Assembly (NCBI GenBank): GCA_029747015.1
Contig: JAKOGI010000364.1
Coordinates: forward strand, 1-64,000
Length of the DNA: 64,000 bases
Source of the DNA: Carnegiea gigantea
Lineage: Eukaryota; Streptophyta; Magnoliopsida; Caryophyllales; Cactaceae
Direction: 5' to 3'
Shown: positions 21,691 to 32,336 of the stretch, in pieces
Numbering within the stretch: position 1 is the first letter of the stretch
How the letters are laid out: each line of letters starts with the position of its first letter
The notes under the pieces: generated by a model
Told to the model about the DNA's origin: nothing
Seen by the model: only the letters and a program-made list of their open reading frames with translations
Database searches by the model: none
Translations under genes and position numbers: made by a program

Positions 21691-22569
21691 TTGTAGAACC
21701 AAGATTCTACCATGAAGCAGTACAAGATACAAGATGGAGGCAAGCTATGACAGAAGAAATAAATGCTTTGGAAAATAATGTGACATGGACCATTAAGACT
21801 CTACCACTGAGAAAGAAACTCATTAGTTACAAATGTGTTTACGGAGTCAAGTACCACTCGAATGGATCAATTGAGTGTTATAAAGCTCGCTTGGTAATTT
21901 GAGGAGATCATCTTATTGAAGGTTTCGATTACAATGAAATCTTTGCACCAGTAGCAAAGATGACTTGTGTTCAATGTTTCGTAGCAGTTGCAGTTGTAAA
22001 AGGTTGGGAACTATACCAACTAGACATAAACAATGCATTTTTACATGGAGATATTAAGGAAGAAGTGTATATGAAGATGCCTCCTAGTTTTGCAAGCAAG
22101 GGAGAGAACAAGGTCTGCAAACTGAAAAAGTTTCTTTATAGACTATGTCAAGCTCCAAGACAACGGTTTGTCAAGCTTTCGTCAAAACTTTATGAGTATG
22201 GTTTTGTTTAGTCCTATGCCGATTATTCCCTCTTCACCTATCGAAAAAGGGATGTTTTTATGACTGTGTTAGTCTATGTGGATGATATCGTGCTTACTGG
22301 TAATAATACTGAAGCATGCAAACAGATTGAACACTACATAAACATGTTTCAGTATTAAAGATCTTGGTCCATCAAAATATGTTTTGGGCATTGAAATCAT
22401 ACAAGGACCACAAGGCTTGTTTCCATGTCAACGAAAATATGCCTTAGAAATTATTAATGAATGCAGATTATTAGGGGCAAAACTAGTTGAATTCCTCATG
22501 GAAAAAAACCATAAATTGCTTTGGGTCAAAGAAAGTTACTGGCAGATTTTACTAGATATCGCATACTGA
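21691..22569 (+). pseudogene. C2 reverse transcriptase (RVT_2), broken
   Basis: Contains [32 protein letters not shown]-stop-GDHLIEGFDYNEIFAPVAKM, LYQLDINNAFLHGDIKEEVY and the catalytic YVDD box (22275-22286). Stops interrupt at RLVI and after EYGFV, and a frameshift follows at the MFQY segment before FGIEI. Confidence 0.9.
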
Positions 22570-23130
22570 TTAAGCGTTTGATATGACATACTATTACTAG
22601 ACCAGACCTAACCTATGTGTTGCATATTCTTTCATAGTTCATGCAGCCTCCTGGAGAAGAACACATGAAAGCTACAAGGCATGTGTTGTGCTATTTGAAA
22701 GGCATTCCAGCCTATGGAACCCTAATAAAAGCCGATAGTAACCTTCAGATTGTTGGCTATTGTGACTTGGACTGTGGGGCATGTCCTCTTTCTTGAAAAT
22801 CCCTCACCGGATATTTCGTGATGATTGGTGGTTCACCTATCCCGTGGAGTCATAAAAAGCAGACACCAGCATCTTGATCCTCGGCCTAAGCTAAATATAG
22901 ATCTATGGCCTTTGCCACAAGTGAACTGGTTTTGTTACGAACTTTCTTGCGACCCTAAGGATTTTTACATCTCCAATTAGATTGTCATTTTGTTCAAGAT
23001 AAGCTTGATCTAGATATCTTTACACCATCTCATGTTGGGACCAAGCAGCAACTAGGCGATATCCTCACCAAAGCACTAGGGAAAGCATAGTTTCTGTTCC
23101 TAAAAAGTAAGCTGGGCATTATTGACTTAC
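22570..23130 (+). pseudogene. C2 RNase H region, broken
   Basis: Fragments such as RPDLTYVLHIL, MKATRHVLCYLKGIPAYG, YCDLDC, PVSWKSKKQ-like and QLGDILTKALG are found in shifting frames up to the polypurine tract. Confidence 0.75.
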
Positions 23131-23137
23131 ATGCTCA

Positions 23138-23150
23138 AGTTAAGGGGGAG
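23138..23150 (+). promoter_or_regulatory. C2 polypurine tract
   Basis: AGTTAAGGGGGAG immediately before the 3' LTR. Confidence 0.85.
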
Positions 23151-23383
23151 TATTAAGATAGATTTTATCTAGGTACTAGATATTATTTAAGATCTTTGTA
23201 TATGTTAAGCTTTCCTATTTCTGTGGTAGAATTGTAATTCAGTGTCTTGGCCACCAAGCTAGGGTTAGGCGTGGCTTGCATGTATTCGACCTAAGAGGTC
23301 CCAAAATAGATAAGAGAAACTGAGGCATTAGGTGATTTTCCTCAACCCAAATTATTGTGCTATTGAATTAGTGTTTCTCTACA
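23151..23383 (+). repeat. C2 3' LTR
   Basis: 233 bp, direct repeat of 18555-18791, followed by the target duplication CTTCT. Confidence 0.95.
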
Positions 23384-23388
23384 CTTCT

Positions 23389-24600
23389 CTTCTCCCTAAA
23401 CAACTCACTTTCTCAATCCATCTTCATGACGGCAACCACACTAGAGATCGCAAATTGAAGAGAGAAAAAGAAAGGCATGATAGAGGCACCATGTTGTTGC
23501 TTGTGTTTTGGTTTAACGGAGCAAATCTGCAAAAATTAGGAGTTGAAATTAGAAAATTTTAGCCGAACCTCTGTTATCTCGGGTCAACCAAGTGGGCCAA
23601 GTCAAATGGCCCTGATCGTTTTTCTGTTTCGACCTTTTGAACGAGTTCTAATGTTTTCCGACCCGCTGACCTGACTGGTTCCCCGATCAAATGGTTCGAT
23701 TGGCCGGTAAGGTCCGATTTTCTTAACATCACATAAACTCGACTCAGTCCATTGCCCCTCTACAAGTTAGGAGGCAGGGTTGGCTTTCTCAAGCTAAACT
23801 CGCTTGTCTCCCAACTCCTAGTATTTTTCGCGGTTATTCCAACGAAGAAAGGGGGGATGTTCCTTAGTTATCCACAGTCTAATTGCAAACAAGCCCTGAT
23901 CATGGTCTTCTGTTAGGAGTCAATCACTCAATCATGCAATTTATTGTTAATTGTATAGTAATATGATACGACCCTTTTTCTACAATTTATATGGTATAAC
24001 CAGATCTAAGGACCCTGGTTGCACGCATTAGCGCTGTTTACAATCTCATTCTTACTGCTCTGATCCATTCATCTTGTCCCTTCAGCAGCCAACATTTTAT
24101 TCTTATCCTTCTCTCTCCGCTTTCTCTCTCCTTTCGGATCTTTCAATCATTCATATTCTAAATTTTTGCTCCTGAAATTAAACATTGGTTCTCCTAATTT
24201 ACACCATATCTGTTTTCAAAACTCTATGAAACCATGAATCTCAAGCTTAGTGGACACTATTGACTCTAGTGGTTATGCAATAAAACACATGATATTTAAT
24301 TTGAATGATTTCCAGCCTATTAGCGATCAATTGGTAGGTCGATGTTCATTTCTAGGCTTATTGCAAGTGATTTGTCCTCCTTTATTACGAAATATTAGAT
24401 CAGAGCATTGGGGATAGATCCTTATCTTGTTGAAAGTCGCAAGAAAATGAAAGCTGGTATTCTTGAAGATGGTGATTATTTAAAGAGATGAGTATATTTT
24501 GTTGCTTAATTTAAGTTGTTAGGAATTTTTTTTGAAGTAGCTTAATTTTCTATTACCCAACAAAACAAAAAACAATTATAATGCTTGAGTGGCTTAAATG
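23389..24600. other. Spacer
   Basis: No supported gene. The stretch 23570-23760 is rich in GGTTCGATTGGCCGGT-like words also seen near 17900. A pyrimidine-rich tract lies at 24085-24140. Confidence 0.4.
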
Positions 24601-24765
24601 TAATGCTTAATTAGAAAAAGCACGATGCTAAACGCGTTACAAAGCAATGCTCAACATTCAGGTTACTGGAGTTGAGCATTCAGACTTTAAGCTATTGAGC
24701 ATTTAGCCTTCCAAATGTTGAGCATTCAGGTAAAGCTATAGAGCATTAAGAGTATCTACAATAAC
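24600..24765. repeat. Short imperfect tandem TTGAGCATTCAG repeat
   Basis: TTGAGCATTCAG or a close variant recurs at intervals of roughly 30-37 bases from about 24650 to 24735. Confidence 0.5.
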
Positions 24766-25590
24766 ACTCAAATTTCATCTCACCCAAATATAAGTTGACC
24801 TGCATTAGTTTTTGTTACTGTGGTACCCCAACTTTGGGATTAAAAATTCAATTTTTGGACTGAAATCTCGGCAAGCCCACAAAAGAAATGGGACTCATGT
24901 TACTGAGTAAAATATGCAACTTTCATCTACTTGATGGAGATAACAAATGAGACGATGTCATGTGGCGAAGTTGTCTCCTCTTACTTTTTTCAGCGTGAGA
25001 ATTAGAACTTGGAAGTCTAGATTAGGCAAGCCAATTTTATTTATAATTTGTCATTTTCTTTTTACGTAGATAATGATTTAGGAGATTGTCACAAATTATT
25101 GTGGCACACAATTAAATTTCTAATAATTATTGAAATTTTGAAAATTGTTTTATAATATCTCTGCAAAAGATATGAAATAATATCCGAAAAGCTGTATGAT
25201 TTTTTTGGTTGAAATTTATTTCAATTATAGAAGACAAGATATGATGTTTCAATGAAAAAATTTTTAAAAATACTGAAAATTTTTCGATAAAAGAAGGAAA
25301 ATTACGAACTGTAAAATGTTATCACAAAGTTCCCATATGATTTTATGCAAGAAAAAAACAAAGTTAATTGACATAACAATATATAATTTAAAAATAAAAA
25401 AGTTAAAACGAATAACCATAATAAATGTTATTTAAACCTTAATAATGCTGCGAGTTATTTAAAAAAAAAAAAGTTGGTTTTAGGCGAAAGATTTGAAGAT
25501 TTGATTAAATCAAATATTTTCATTGCACATTAATATTTTTGCTTTACATTTAATTATTTTCTTTTAAAAAATACAATTTATCATATGTTT
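24766..25590. other. AT-rich spacer, possible DNA-transposon 5' region
   Basis: GAGTATCTACAATAACACTC at 24749 resembles ends of plant PIF/Harbinger-type elements and precedes the decayed ORF at 25691. No matching right terminus was found. The rest is AT-rich without ORFs. Confidence 0.3.
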
Positions 25591-25593
25591 GCC

Positions 25594-25600
25594 TATAAAA
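25594..25600 (+). promoter_or_regulatory. TATA box of the decayed ORF at 25691
   Basis: TATAAAA in the context TTTGCCTATAAAAGCTCCG, 97 bases before the ATG. Confidence 0.6.
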
Positions 25601-25690
25601 GCTCCGTGCTTGAATTCAATTCACACAACACTTCCACATGCTACCTTCCTCTTTTATAGCAAACATAACTTGTTCATCCGAACATATATA

Positions 25691-26020
25691 ATGGATCCAA
25701 GTCAGTTTAATTGGAATTCCTTTATATGACAAATGCAAAATTCAAATGATCCCAACTCGAATCTTAGCCCAAATAGTCTAAATATGCAATTTCTTTTTTT
25801 CCCGTTTCCAAACTTCATGACTCAAGAAATGGGGAACATAAGGGGACAATTTCAATTTCCTCGCTAAATGGAGACCCAGAGTTCGCAACATTCATTTTTC
25901 TCAGGTTCAATAGGATCAGCTCATGGTCGGAAATCTCCAACGCTAGAAACTAATAGCTTTGAAAACAACGAAGAAGTTGAAATCGTAAATGTCAACGCTG
26001 CAGGGTTCGAATGCAATTAA
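25691..26020 (+). pseudogene. Decayed MDPSQFNW-type protein (transposon-associated Myb/NAM-like family)
   Basis: A single frame of 110 codons from ATG 25691 reads MDPSQFNWNSFI, stop (25727-25729), then NDPNSNLSPNSLNMQF, FMTQEMGNIRGQFQFPR, stop (25865-25867), then METQSSQHSFFSGS and FENNEEVEIVNVNAAG to a terminal TAA. Asn/Pro/Gln-rich N-termini beginning MDPxxFNW are common in plant proteins with a Myb-like or NAM-associated domain, many encoded by PIF/Harbinger transposons (often misnamed GST T3-like). Only the low-complexity N-terminus remains; the downstream DNA-binding part is replaced by a TA tract and other sequence. The family assignment is inference from composition and start. Confidence 0.5.
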
Positions 26021-26030
26021 TGACTATGTC

Positions 26031-26047
26031 ATATATATATATATAAT
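26031..26047. repeat. Short TA microsatellite
   Basis: ATATATATATATATA tract directly after the decayed ORF. Confidence 0.8.
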
Positions 26048-26222
26048 TATTCTCCACATTATTTATTACTATGAAAATCCTAATGTGACTCTTATAGTCA
26101 ACAACTACTACAGTCCCGTCTGATGGTCCCCAGCTCTGGCCAGCCCGAACTACTCCAGCCTTGCAACCATTCTTAATTATGGTCCACCATCTCTGGCCAC
26201 TCCACCCCTCATTCCTAGATTT

Positions 26223-26247
26223 AAAAAAAAAAAAAAAAAAAAAAAAA
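26223..26247. repeat. Poly(A) tract
   Basis: 25 consecutive A followed by GAAAGAGAGAGAG. It could be the tail of a retroposed plus-strand sequence ending with TCCTAGATTT, but no target duplication was found. Confidence 0.85.
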
Positions 26248-26289
26248 GAAAGAGAGAGAGCCAACTGCGTCCAGTAACTGGGCATTTTC

Positions 26290-27130
26290 CGAATAAATGG
26301 TATTTTGTTTCTTCATCATGTAGGCATAGGACAGAAGAAGTCCTCCCCCGAGATGATGTCTCTTTCTACTTAGCCCCATGGGAAGAGCACCACGGAATGC
26401 TTTCTAGAAGAATAATTTCCATTTCTTAGGTATTCTAAGAAATTTTCCACATCCTCAGAGACCGAGAATCAGAATGATAATCCATTGTCCTCCCTTGTAA
26501 CCATGCACACTTAGATTTAACTAAAACTCCCTGATCTTTGTTCCATGCTGGATGACGGTGTTAGGAACCTGCGCCTCAGGGCGCACCAACATGTCAAGAA
26601 TACTCAATGTTGTATCATAGGTGAAAATGGCCGTATCAGGAGGCCATTCCAACCCAATCTATCTGCTACGAAAAGTTCTTTAGCCGGCCTATCTATGCTT
26701 GATTTAGTTATTGACTTTGGAACTGTGGATTTTGGCTCTGGATCCAGTTGGGAAGTCAATGTGAACTGCATACCCTTTCCGAGCCGACCACTGGAAACAT
26801 TCACTGACCCGTTTAGTGACCCCAACCAAACCCCTCTGTCCCTATGACACGACATGACTGGAGGAGTAACCGAGTGCTTTACTACTTCTATTGCTGAGGC
26901 GACTTGACATTTAGTATGAATCATGATCGACCTTTGAAATCAGCAAGTCCACTCTGTTATGAATCTTTTTACCCTATCCATCCGTAAAGCATCATTAAAA
27001 AAGTCCCTGTCCCTAATGCAGTAATTCCTGAACCTCCCATTCCCTCACGAAGCTTGTGGAAATCCTTGCGAGCCTAGTGGGACTGACATATGGAGACTAC
27101 AAGATACTGAATACTTGCGATGCGTGTCTT
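26290..27130. other. Unidentified stretch, less AT-rich than its surroundings
   Basis: About 840 bases with visibly higher GC than flanking DNA. Open frames on both strands over 26545-26924 (about 100 codons each) overlap antisense, and neither has recognisable motifs. Possible origins are a decayed gene, an old retroelement or organelle-derived DNA. None can be decided by reading. Confidence 0.3.
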
Positions 27131-27132
27131 AA

Positions 27133-28085
27133 AGAGGGGTGGAGTTAGGATTCAAACGAAGGGGGACGAGATTAATAATACACAAATTTACCTAAAGTCA
27201 ATAAATTTAACATAAATAAACGAACAACAACTAAAAAAATTACTCCAATTCTAATTTCTAAATTCTCAATTAAGAAAGGCAAAACCTAATTTTTTTAATT
27301 GATGAGTAAATCTTTAAATTAACCACTTATTCAACACAAATTCAATAAAAATTAGTAAACTAAACATAAACAAGGAAGCAATTACAAATAAAATTAGTCC
27401 AACTTTAAATCTTCAATCAAGAACAACCAAGAAGACGATTAGGTTAAAATTTTCATTTTTCAATTCATGAATCATGAGTAATTCACTAAGTTAATCAATT
27501 ATTTAACATAAATCTAACAAAAATCAGTAAAATAAATATAATTATTTACAAAATAACAAAATTAAAAATAAAAATTGAGAATTTTTAGGAGTTACCTCAA
27601 ATTGAGATTTGGGACTTAGGAGTTAGGAGAAGAGCTCAGGAGGAGTGGAAGCGCCTGTCGGCACAAGTGGCGGCACTAGTGGCAAGCCTGGCGGCCGGTC
27701 GGTGACTAGGCTGGGCAGACTGCAGAGAGTGAGAGAGAGAGTGCGTGGGCGGTGGGCTGGGCAGAGAGAGAGAGTGCGTCTAAGGAAGAAAGCAAAACTA
27801 GAGAGTTGAGAGGCAGAAATTAGGGAAAATGAATGGGCTAAACTCAAAAGAAAAAAAACATACAATGCACCGCAAAAGGAGAGTGATGCAAGTTGAACCT
27901 GTGACCCCCCTAAACAAGTAAAGAGCAGCCGACCATCCTACTAGCAACACATTTATGAAATATATGTGAACTAATTAATATATATCTATTTTGTTTATCC
28001 ATAAAAATATCCCATATTTAATTTTTTTTTTCCAAAAAGTTGGGAGGTCAATTGACCCCTTTGCCCCAATGTAGCTCAAAATTGC
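27133..28085. mobile_element. Probable non-autonomous element with GGGGTGGAGTTAGG end
   Basis: The left end AGAGGGGTGGAGTTAGGATT and the right end GCCCCAATGTAGCTC are partly complementary (GGAGTTA / complement GAGCTA). Such GGGGTGGAGCTAG...ATGTGGCTCCGCCCC sequences are frequent in plants. The interior is A-rich with a GC-rich pocket at 27640-27790 (GGCGGCACTAGTGGC words and GAGAGA tracts) and a GTTGAACCTGTGACC motif at 27890. No transposase frame. Confidence 0.4.
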
Positions 28086-28379
28086 CATCACATGGTTCAT
28101 AGGGCCACCAAAATAACATTAATAAGCACTAACTTCGCCGCCGATGGCAGAAGACGCCTCTGGCGTGATCAAGGAAAAATCCAAAGTGGGAGTTTTTGGT
28201 CCCCCGGAAAAGAATAGGAATACCTAGATAATTACCAGATGACTCTTCTTGTGCAAATCAAAAGATCAGTTGGAGCATTGACTTATCCTTCGTTCTCCCA
28301 TTTGGGCAAGGGAATACCAGCAGTTTTGACTCATCGACAATACACATTATACAAGGTTGAATCACCCTAAAATGTCATA

Positions 28380-29645
28380 TAAATGCATGCACTAGAGCTC
28401 ATCCAGTTTTAAAAAGAGAATAGCATCGTCAGCGAAGAGAAGATGATTTGAGCAAACCTTCGTACCTGGATCGAACCGTAATTGGGATGCCCTAACCAAC
28501 ATTCCTGATAGCATTTCCATGTAGAGAATAAAAGACAGGGTGACAGAGAACCTCCTTGCCGTAAGGCTGCTCCTGGTGGAACAGGTTGAGATGGTAAGCC
28601 ATTTATTAACATTAAATAGGACACAAGTATCACACAATCCTTAATGTCGCTAATCTATGGAAGAGGAGCCCAAAAACGCTCAACACAACTTCCAGGAAAT
28701 CCCATTAAATGCGATCCTAAGCCTTGCTCCTGTCGACTTTGAAAGATGCCAGCTTCGACCCAGTTCAGCGGTTATGAAAGGTCTCCAATAGGTACCCAAA
28801 TCTTGAAGAAATTGTTGCATGATCCTTCTAGCCTCTCCATCTTCGCATCCTAGATCAAGATCAATTTGATTCGGCTCTCATACTCCCTGTTGTAACACGG
28901 CGGCCTATGCTTCTAACACCTTATTAACATTTGTAGTACAACCTACAAACCGATTTTTCTTATGATCCAAACTCCATTGTTTACAAATCTGCCTAACAAA
29001 TCTTCAATTTATACACCATCCTGAACATGTTGGAACCCTCTATGGATGCCGTCTAGGATTCTTGTATTTGAGATTTGGGTTCTAGACAATGCAAGCACCG
29101 TGCCTCCAACTTATATGGCCGACCCTTGATGGGTTTAGTTGAATGGGCAAACAAGACACTAGGCGAATGATCCAAACATGCTATAGGAAGATTCAGCACG
29201 TATGAATTTGGGTTTAGTTGAATGGACAAACAACTGAAAAAAGACGACAGGCAAATGGCCCGAACATGCTATGGGAAGATTCAACACCTGTGAGTATGGA
29301 AAGAGGTCGAAACGTCCTTCAAAATAATATGCACGGTCCAACCATTCATAAATTGTAGCTGGTGTGTCCTCGTTATTATACCACGTGTACTGGGAACATG
29401 TAAAAGGAACACCCAGGATGCCAAGCAACATTCATCAATTTTTATCCGTCGAAAGCTAAGCTTTGATTAAAATAATTCATTAGAATGTACGGCCCATCAG
29501 CAAGAAGCTGCTCCTTGGCTCCCTGCCACTCTTCAAAATTAGGAGCGCCATAAACAAACTCAATATAGAAACATGACCTAGTTTTATTGTTACAACCAAG
29601 TACAAGATTTACAACAAAACACAAGATCAAAGTCAACAGAAGCAT
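28380..29645 (-). pseudogene. L1-type LINE remnant (endonuclease and reverse transcriptase pieces)
   Basis: On the minus strand, 29645-29442 has a FVYGAPNFEEWQ ... PYILMNYFNQ segment (AP-endonuclease, GDFNQ motif degraded). 29431-29159 has the endonuclease end, TWYNNEDTPATIYEWLDRAY with SDH changed to SGH. 28637-28392 has the reverse transcriptase: INGLPSQPVPPGAALRQGGSLSPCL in one frame and HLLFADDAILFLK with the catalytic FADD (28425-28436) in another. Stops and frameshifts separate the pieces, and several hundred bases of ORF2 are missing or unreadable. Confidence 0.85.
29129..29297. repeat. Tandem duplication (~80-90 bp) inside the LINE remnant
   Basis: GGGTTTAGTTGAATGGGCAA ... CATGCTATAGGAAGATTCAG at 29129-29205 is repeated with changes at 29207-29297. 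It duplicates the end of the endonuclease segment. Confidence 0.7.
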
Positions 29646-29859
29646 CGTCGGAACACTCTACCCACCACTAACCCTTTGAGAACAAGAATATGGAATAATA
29701 CTTCCCCAGCTTTCTTTGACTTACCTGAGGAATCTTTTCCTTATCATAGGATGTTTGCATCTAGGGTAAGCATTCTTCTATTAAAAAAAAGTAGGTTCAT
29801 GATGAAAAAGGGATTTATTCAATTTTCATTGTATGTAGGTCTACTGCTCTTACCGCCAA

Positions 29860-29895
29860 TGTAACGCCTTTAGCCCCCAAAGGGGGGGTTATTTC
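29860..29895. repeat. GC-rich hairpin beginning TGTAACGCC
   Basis: TGTAACGCCTTTAGCCCCC is followed by AAAGGGGGGGTTATTTC, making an imperfect stem. Its start resembles the left end of the solo LTR at 47688 (TGTAACACCCCCAGCCCC). Confidence 0.5.
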
Positions 29896-29899
29896 GCTT

Positions 29900-31005
29900 C
29901 CCACAATTTCATTTCACATTTATTTTGACGTCTTCAACCCTCGTAGTCTATTTGCTATTAATAACTTGAGAAATCCCATGTAGATGATACCATTTATAAG
30001 ATCGATTCTTTTTCGAATTTTGGCACTTGTAATTCCTTTGACACATGAGGTTGCCCTTGTATTTTTTTTCTACATAATTTTTGATACAATCCTGTGTTTT
30101 TTATCTTCTTGTAGACCTTTAGAATAATTTTTTGGTCATGCAAACAAAGCTGAATACGAATATCTAACTTTGATATTTTTAGATACTTCACCTTAGTTAT
30201 CGCTAGTATTAGATCAGTTGTGGGCAATGCTTGCTACTGAGACAGATTCCTTTTTTTAGGATTCTTTTTTTTTTTTTAGCTCAATCATTTCATCATGATA
30301 TCTGAAATCTATGATGATAAAATTGAGTCTCAACCGAAGAGTCGATGTTTTAGAGTCAATCACAAATTTCGTGGTGACGTAGCATTCATATAGAAAATTA
30401 TGATCAAGGATTACTATATAAATTTCTTAATATGCTCGCGCATCTACAAACCCAACACTATGTTTCTCCACCTTCTCCATTATATTTGACTTCAAAAAGT
30501 GCCTATTTTTTCAGTTTATGCTGAAAATATTGTCTTGGGCTATGGTATACTACCTGGGTATCCTCTCCAAAGTTGAAAAACGGGTCAATTCATGTCGACT
30601 TATTTAACGAACAGACCAATTTCGTGTAAGGTTTGAAAATAGTTCATATTAACTAAAAATTGGAAAATAATATGTTTTCAAGATAAATGTTCAAATTATG
30701 CCGATTATGGGTCTAAACCAATTCAATTCGTAACAGGTTCGTTTTTCTCTCAATAATTTTAGATTCAACTCGGTTCGATTTCCTTCTTTTTAAAAAAAAA
30801 TTTGTGATTAATAATCAAACCCTCAAAAAAGACATGGGTGAACGAAGAAATAAGAAGGAAAATTACCTCGAGCTCTTTGTGGGGATTTATTTGAACGTGC
30901 ACTTTCGTTAAAGAGTACGTCAACTCAACTAAACCATCCATTTAATAGTTTTCTTAAATTATCAATGGCAACTATTACCCGTAAAGCTTGCTTAGAACAA
31001 TAATA
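29900..31005. other. AT-rich spacer
   Basis: About 1.1 kb with no supported ORF or element. Confidence 0.5.
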
Positions 31006-31010
31006 TTACG

Positions 31011-31282
31011 GAAGTGTTTGGTAAATAGCTTTTAAGAGAGCTTTTTGGATCAAAATTAGTCAAAAAGCTAATTTAACTATTGGTATAATAGCTTTTTAAA
31101 AGCGTTTTTCGAGTTCACAAAGCAAATTTGAAAAGGTTAATTTGATGAGCTACTTGGAGAATTAATTTTTTGACTGACAACTTTATTAAAAACAGCTAAT
31201 TTCACAAAACAGTTTTTCCAAACAGCTAATTCAAACAGTTAATTGAAATAACTAATAGTTAACAGCTAATATAAATAGTTAA
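31011..31282. mobile_element. hAT-type MITE, reverse orientation
   Basis: The left end GAAGTGTTTGGTAAATAGC matches the CAGGGGTGTTTGGTA-type terminus. The right end, read as complement, GTTGTTAACTATTTATATTAG..., matches the left part of the element at 17255. It is immediately followed by a different MITE at 31290. Confidence 0.5.
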
Positions 31283-31289
31283 CAACCTA

Positions 31290-31782
31290 GGCCCTGTTCT
31301 TTTCAGTGGAAAATAATGGTGTGGGATGAGTGACTGTAGGAAAGGGGGGGAAGGTGTGGGTGAGAGTTGGTAAGAGTGGTATTTTTTTTTAAGTATGGGA
31401 AAGGGGAGGAAGGAGTGGTTGGACAGGAGTTGAAAGGAGTTGAATGAAGAGGGGAGTGGAATGAAGGAGTGTGGAAAAGGGGGGGAAGGAGTGGTTGGAT
31501 AGGAGTTGAAAGGAGTTGAATGAAGAGGGGAGTTGAATGAAGAGGGGAGTGGAATGAGGGAGTGTGGAAAAGGGGGGGAAGGAGTGGTTGGGCAGGAATT
31601 GAAAGGAGTTGAATGAAGAGGAAAGTGGAATGAAGGAGTGTGTGAAAGAGGGGGAAGGAGTGGATGACAGTGAAAAGGAGTGGTATTTTTGTTTAAGTGT
31701 AGGAAGGAGTGAGAAGGGAGGAACGTGTGGGTGGGTGTAGGAAGGAGTGGATTGAGTTTTAAATCACAAAAAAAACAGGGCC
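31290..31782. mobile_element. Tourist-like MITE with CTA target duplication
   Basis: Terminal repeats GGCCCTGTT (31290-31298) and AACAGGGCC (31774-31782), both with A/T-rich extensions (CTTTTC / AAAAAA). Flanks are CTA on both sides (31287-31289, 31783-31785), a 3-bp target duplication as made by PIF/Harbinger transposases. The 493-bp interior is almost entirely the purine-rich minisatellite listed next. Confidence 0.75.
31380..31740. repeat. Purine-rich minisatellite inside the MITE
   Basis: A unit of about 75-80 bases built of GGGGGAAGGAGTGGTTGG, AGGAGTTGAAAGGAGTTGAA and GAAGAGGGGAGTGGAATGA is repeated about three times, plus partial copies. The plus strand is almost free of C, which gives a long open but meaningless Pro/Ser/His frame on the minus strand. 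Confidence 0.85.
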
Positions 31783-31789
31783 CTAATGC

Positions 31790-32245
31790 CAAACAGGACT
31801 CATGTATCTCCCATAACTCCATATTATGACTTCAAGGTAGTGACATATGATGATCCGCTTCATATAACAAATTATCAAAACACAGATAGGATCGGGCTTT
31901 GTATCATTATATGAGAGCAAAACGCTTACATACTTCTCATACATTTTAGCTTTTGGTGAGTTATTTTAATCTTCGTCAAATGTTCTATTAATTCATGATT
32001 TACAGTTTACTTCAGCTACTTTTTACTTTTCGGTGAGCTAATTCAATCTTCGTCAACTGGCCTACTAATATATCGTTTTCCTTGGCTTCTATTGAAGCCA
32101 ATAAATGCCCAACCAAAAAAGATTACAAAGTGGCAGCAATAAGAAGCCTCTTACATTCATTATTCTACCTTCCGTTGTTACAACTGTAGCCTTATGAGGG
32201 ACAAACTACAATTAAAGAATTAGCGGCTTCCACCACATGACTATA
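31790..32245. other. Spacer and probable 3' end of the carrier transcript
   Basis: No ORF. The minus-strand transcript of the carrier gene probably ends here; a minus-strand AGAATAATGAATG near 32160 is a weak poly(A) signal candidate. Confidence 0.35.
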
Positions 32246-32254
32246 AGAGAACCA

Positions 32255-32336
32255 CCTCCCCCCCCCCCCCCAAAAAAACCCCTCCAATCTCCTTGGGGAC
32301 TTCAAGTATACACCCCCGGAGGGGGGGGGGGGAGAT
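32255..32336 (-). repeat. C14 / G12 complementary tracts in the carrier 3' UTR
   Basis: A C run (about 32259-32270) and a G run (about 32321-32332), each next to CCTCC / GGAGG, lie 90-170 bases after the stop codon. They could pair as a stem with a ~50-base loop, and the G-runs could form quadruplexes. A poly(A)/(T) run of about 20 lies at 32392-32411. Confidence 0.7.

Larger units (their letters stand above)
18555..23383 (+). mobile_element. Full-length Copia LTR retrotransposon (C2), inactive
   Basis: A 4,829-bp element. LTRs at 18555-18791 and 23151-23383 are flanked by a perfect 5-bp target duplication CTTCT (18550-18554 and 23384-23388). A perfect tRNA-iMet primer site TGGTATCAGAGCC follows the 5' LTR at 18792, and AAGGGGGAG precedes the 3' LTR. 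Gag, protease, integrase, reverse transcriptase and RNase H can be read in Copia order, all with stops. Both LTRs start TA rather than TG. Confidence 0.95.

Noticed and set aside
26604..26924. 106-codon minus-strand frame
   Set aside because: Overlaps an equally long plus-strand frame, has no recognisable motif and no promoter or splice context; kept only as part of an unidentified block.
31259..31822. 187-codon minus-strand frame rich in Pro, Ser, His and Phe
   Set aside because: It is the complement of the purine minisatellite inside a MITE; the repeats alone keep it open.
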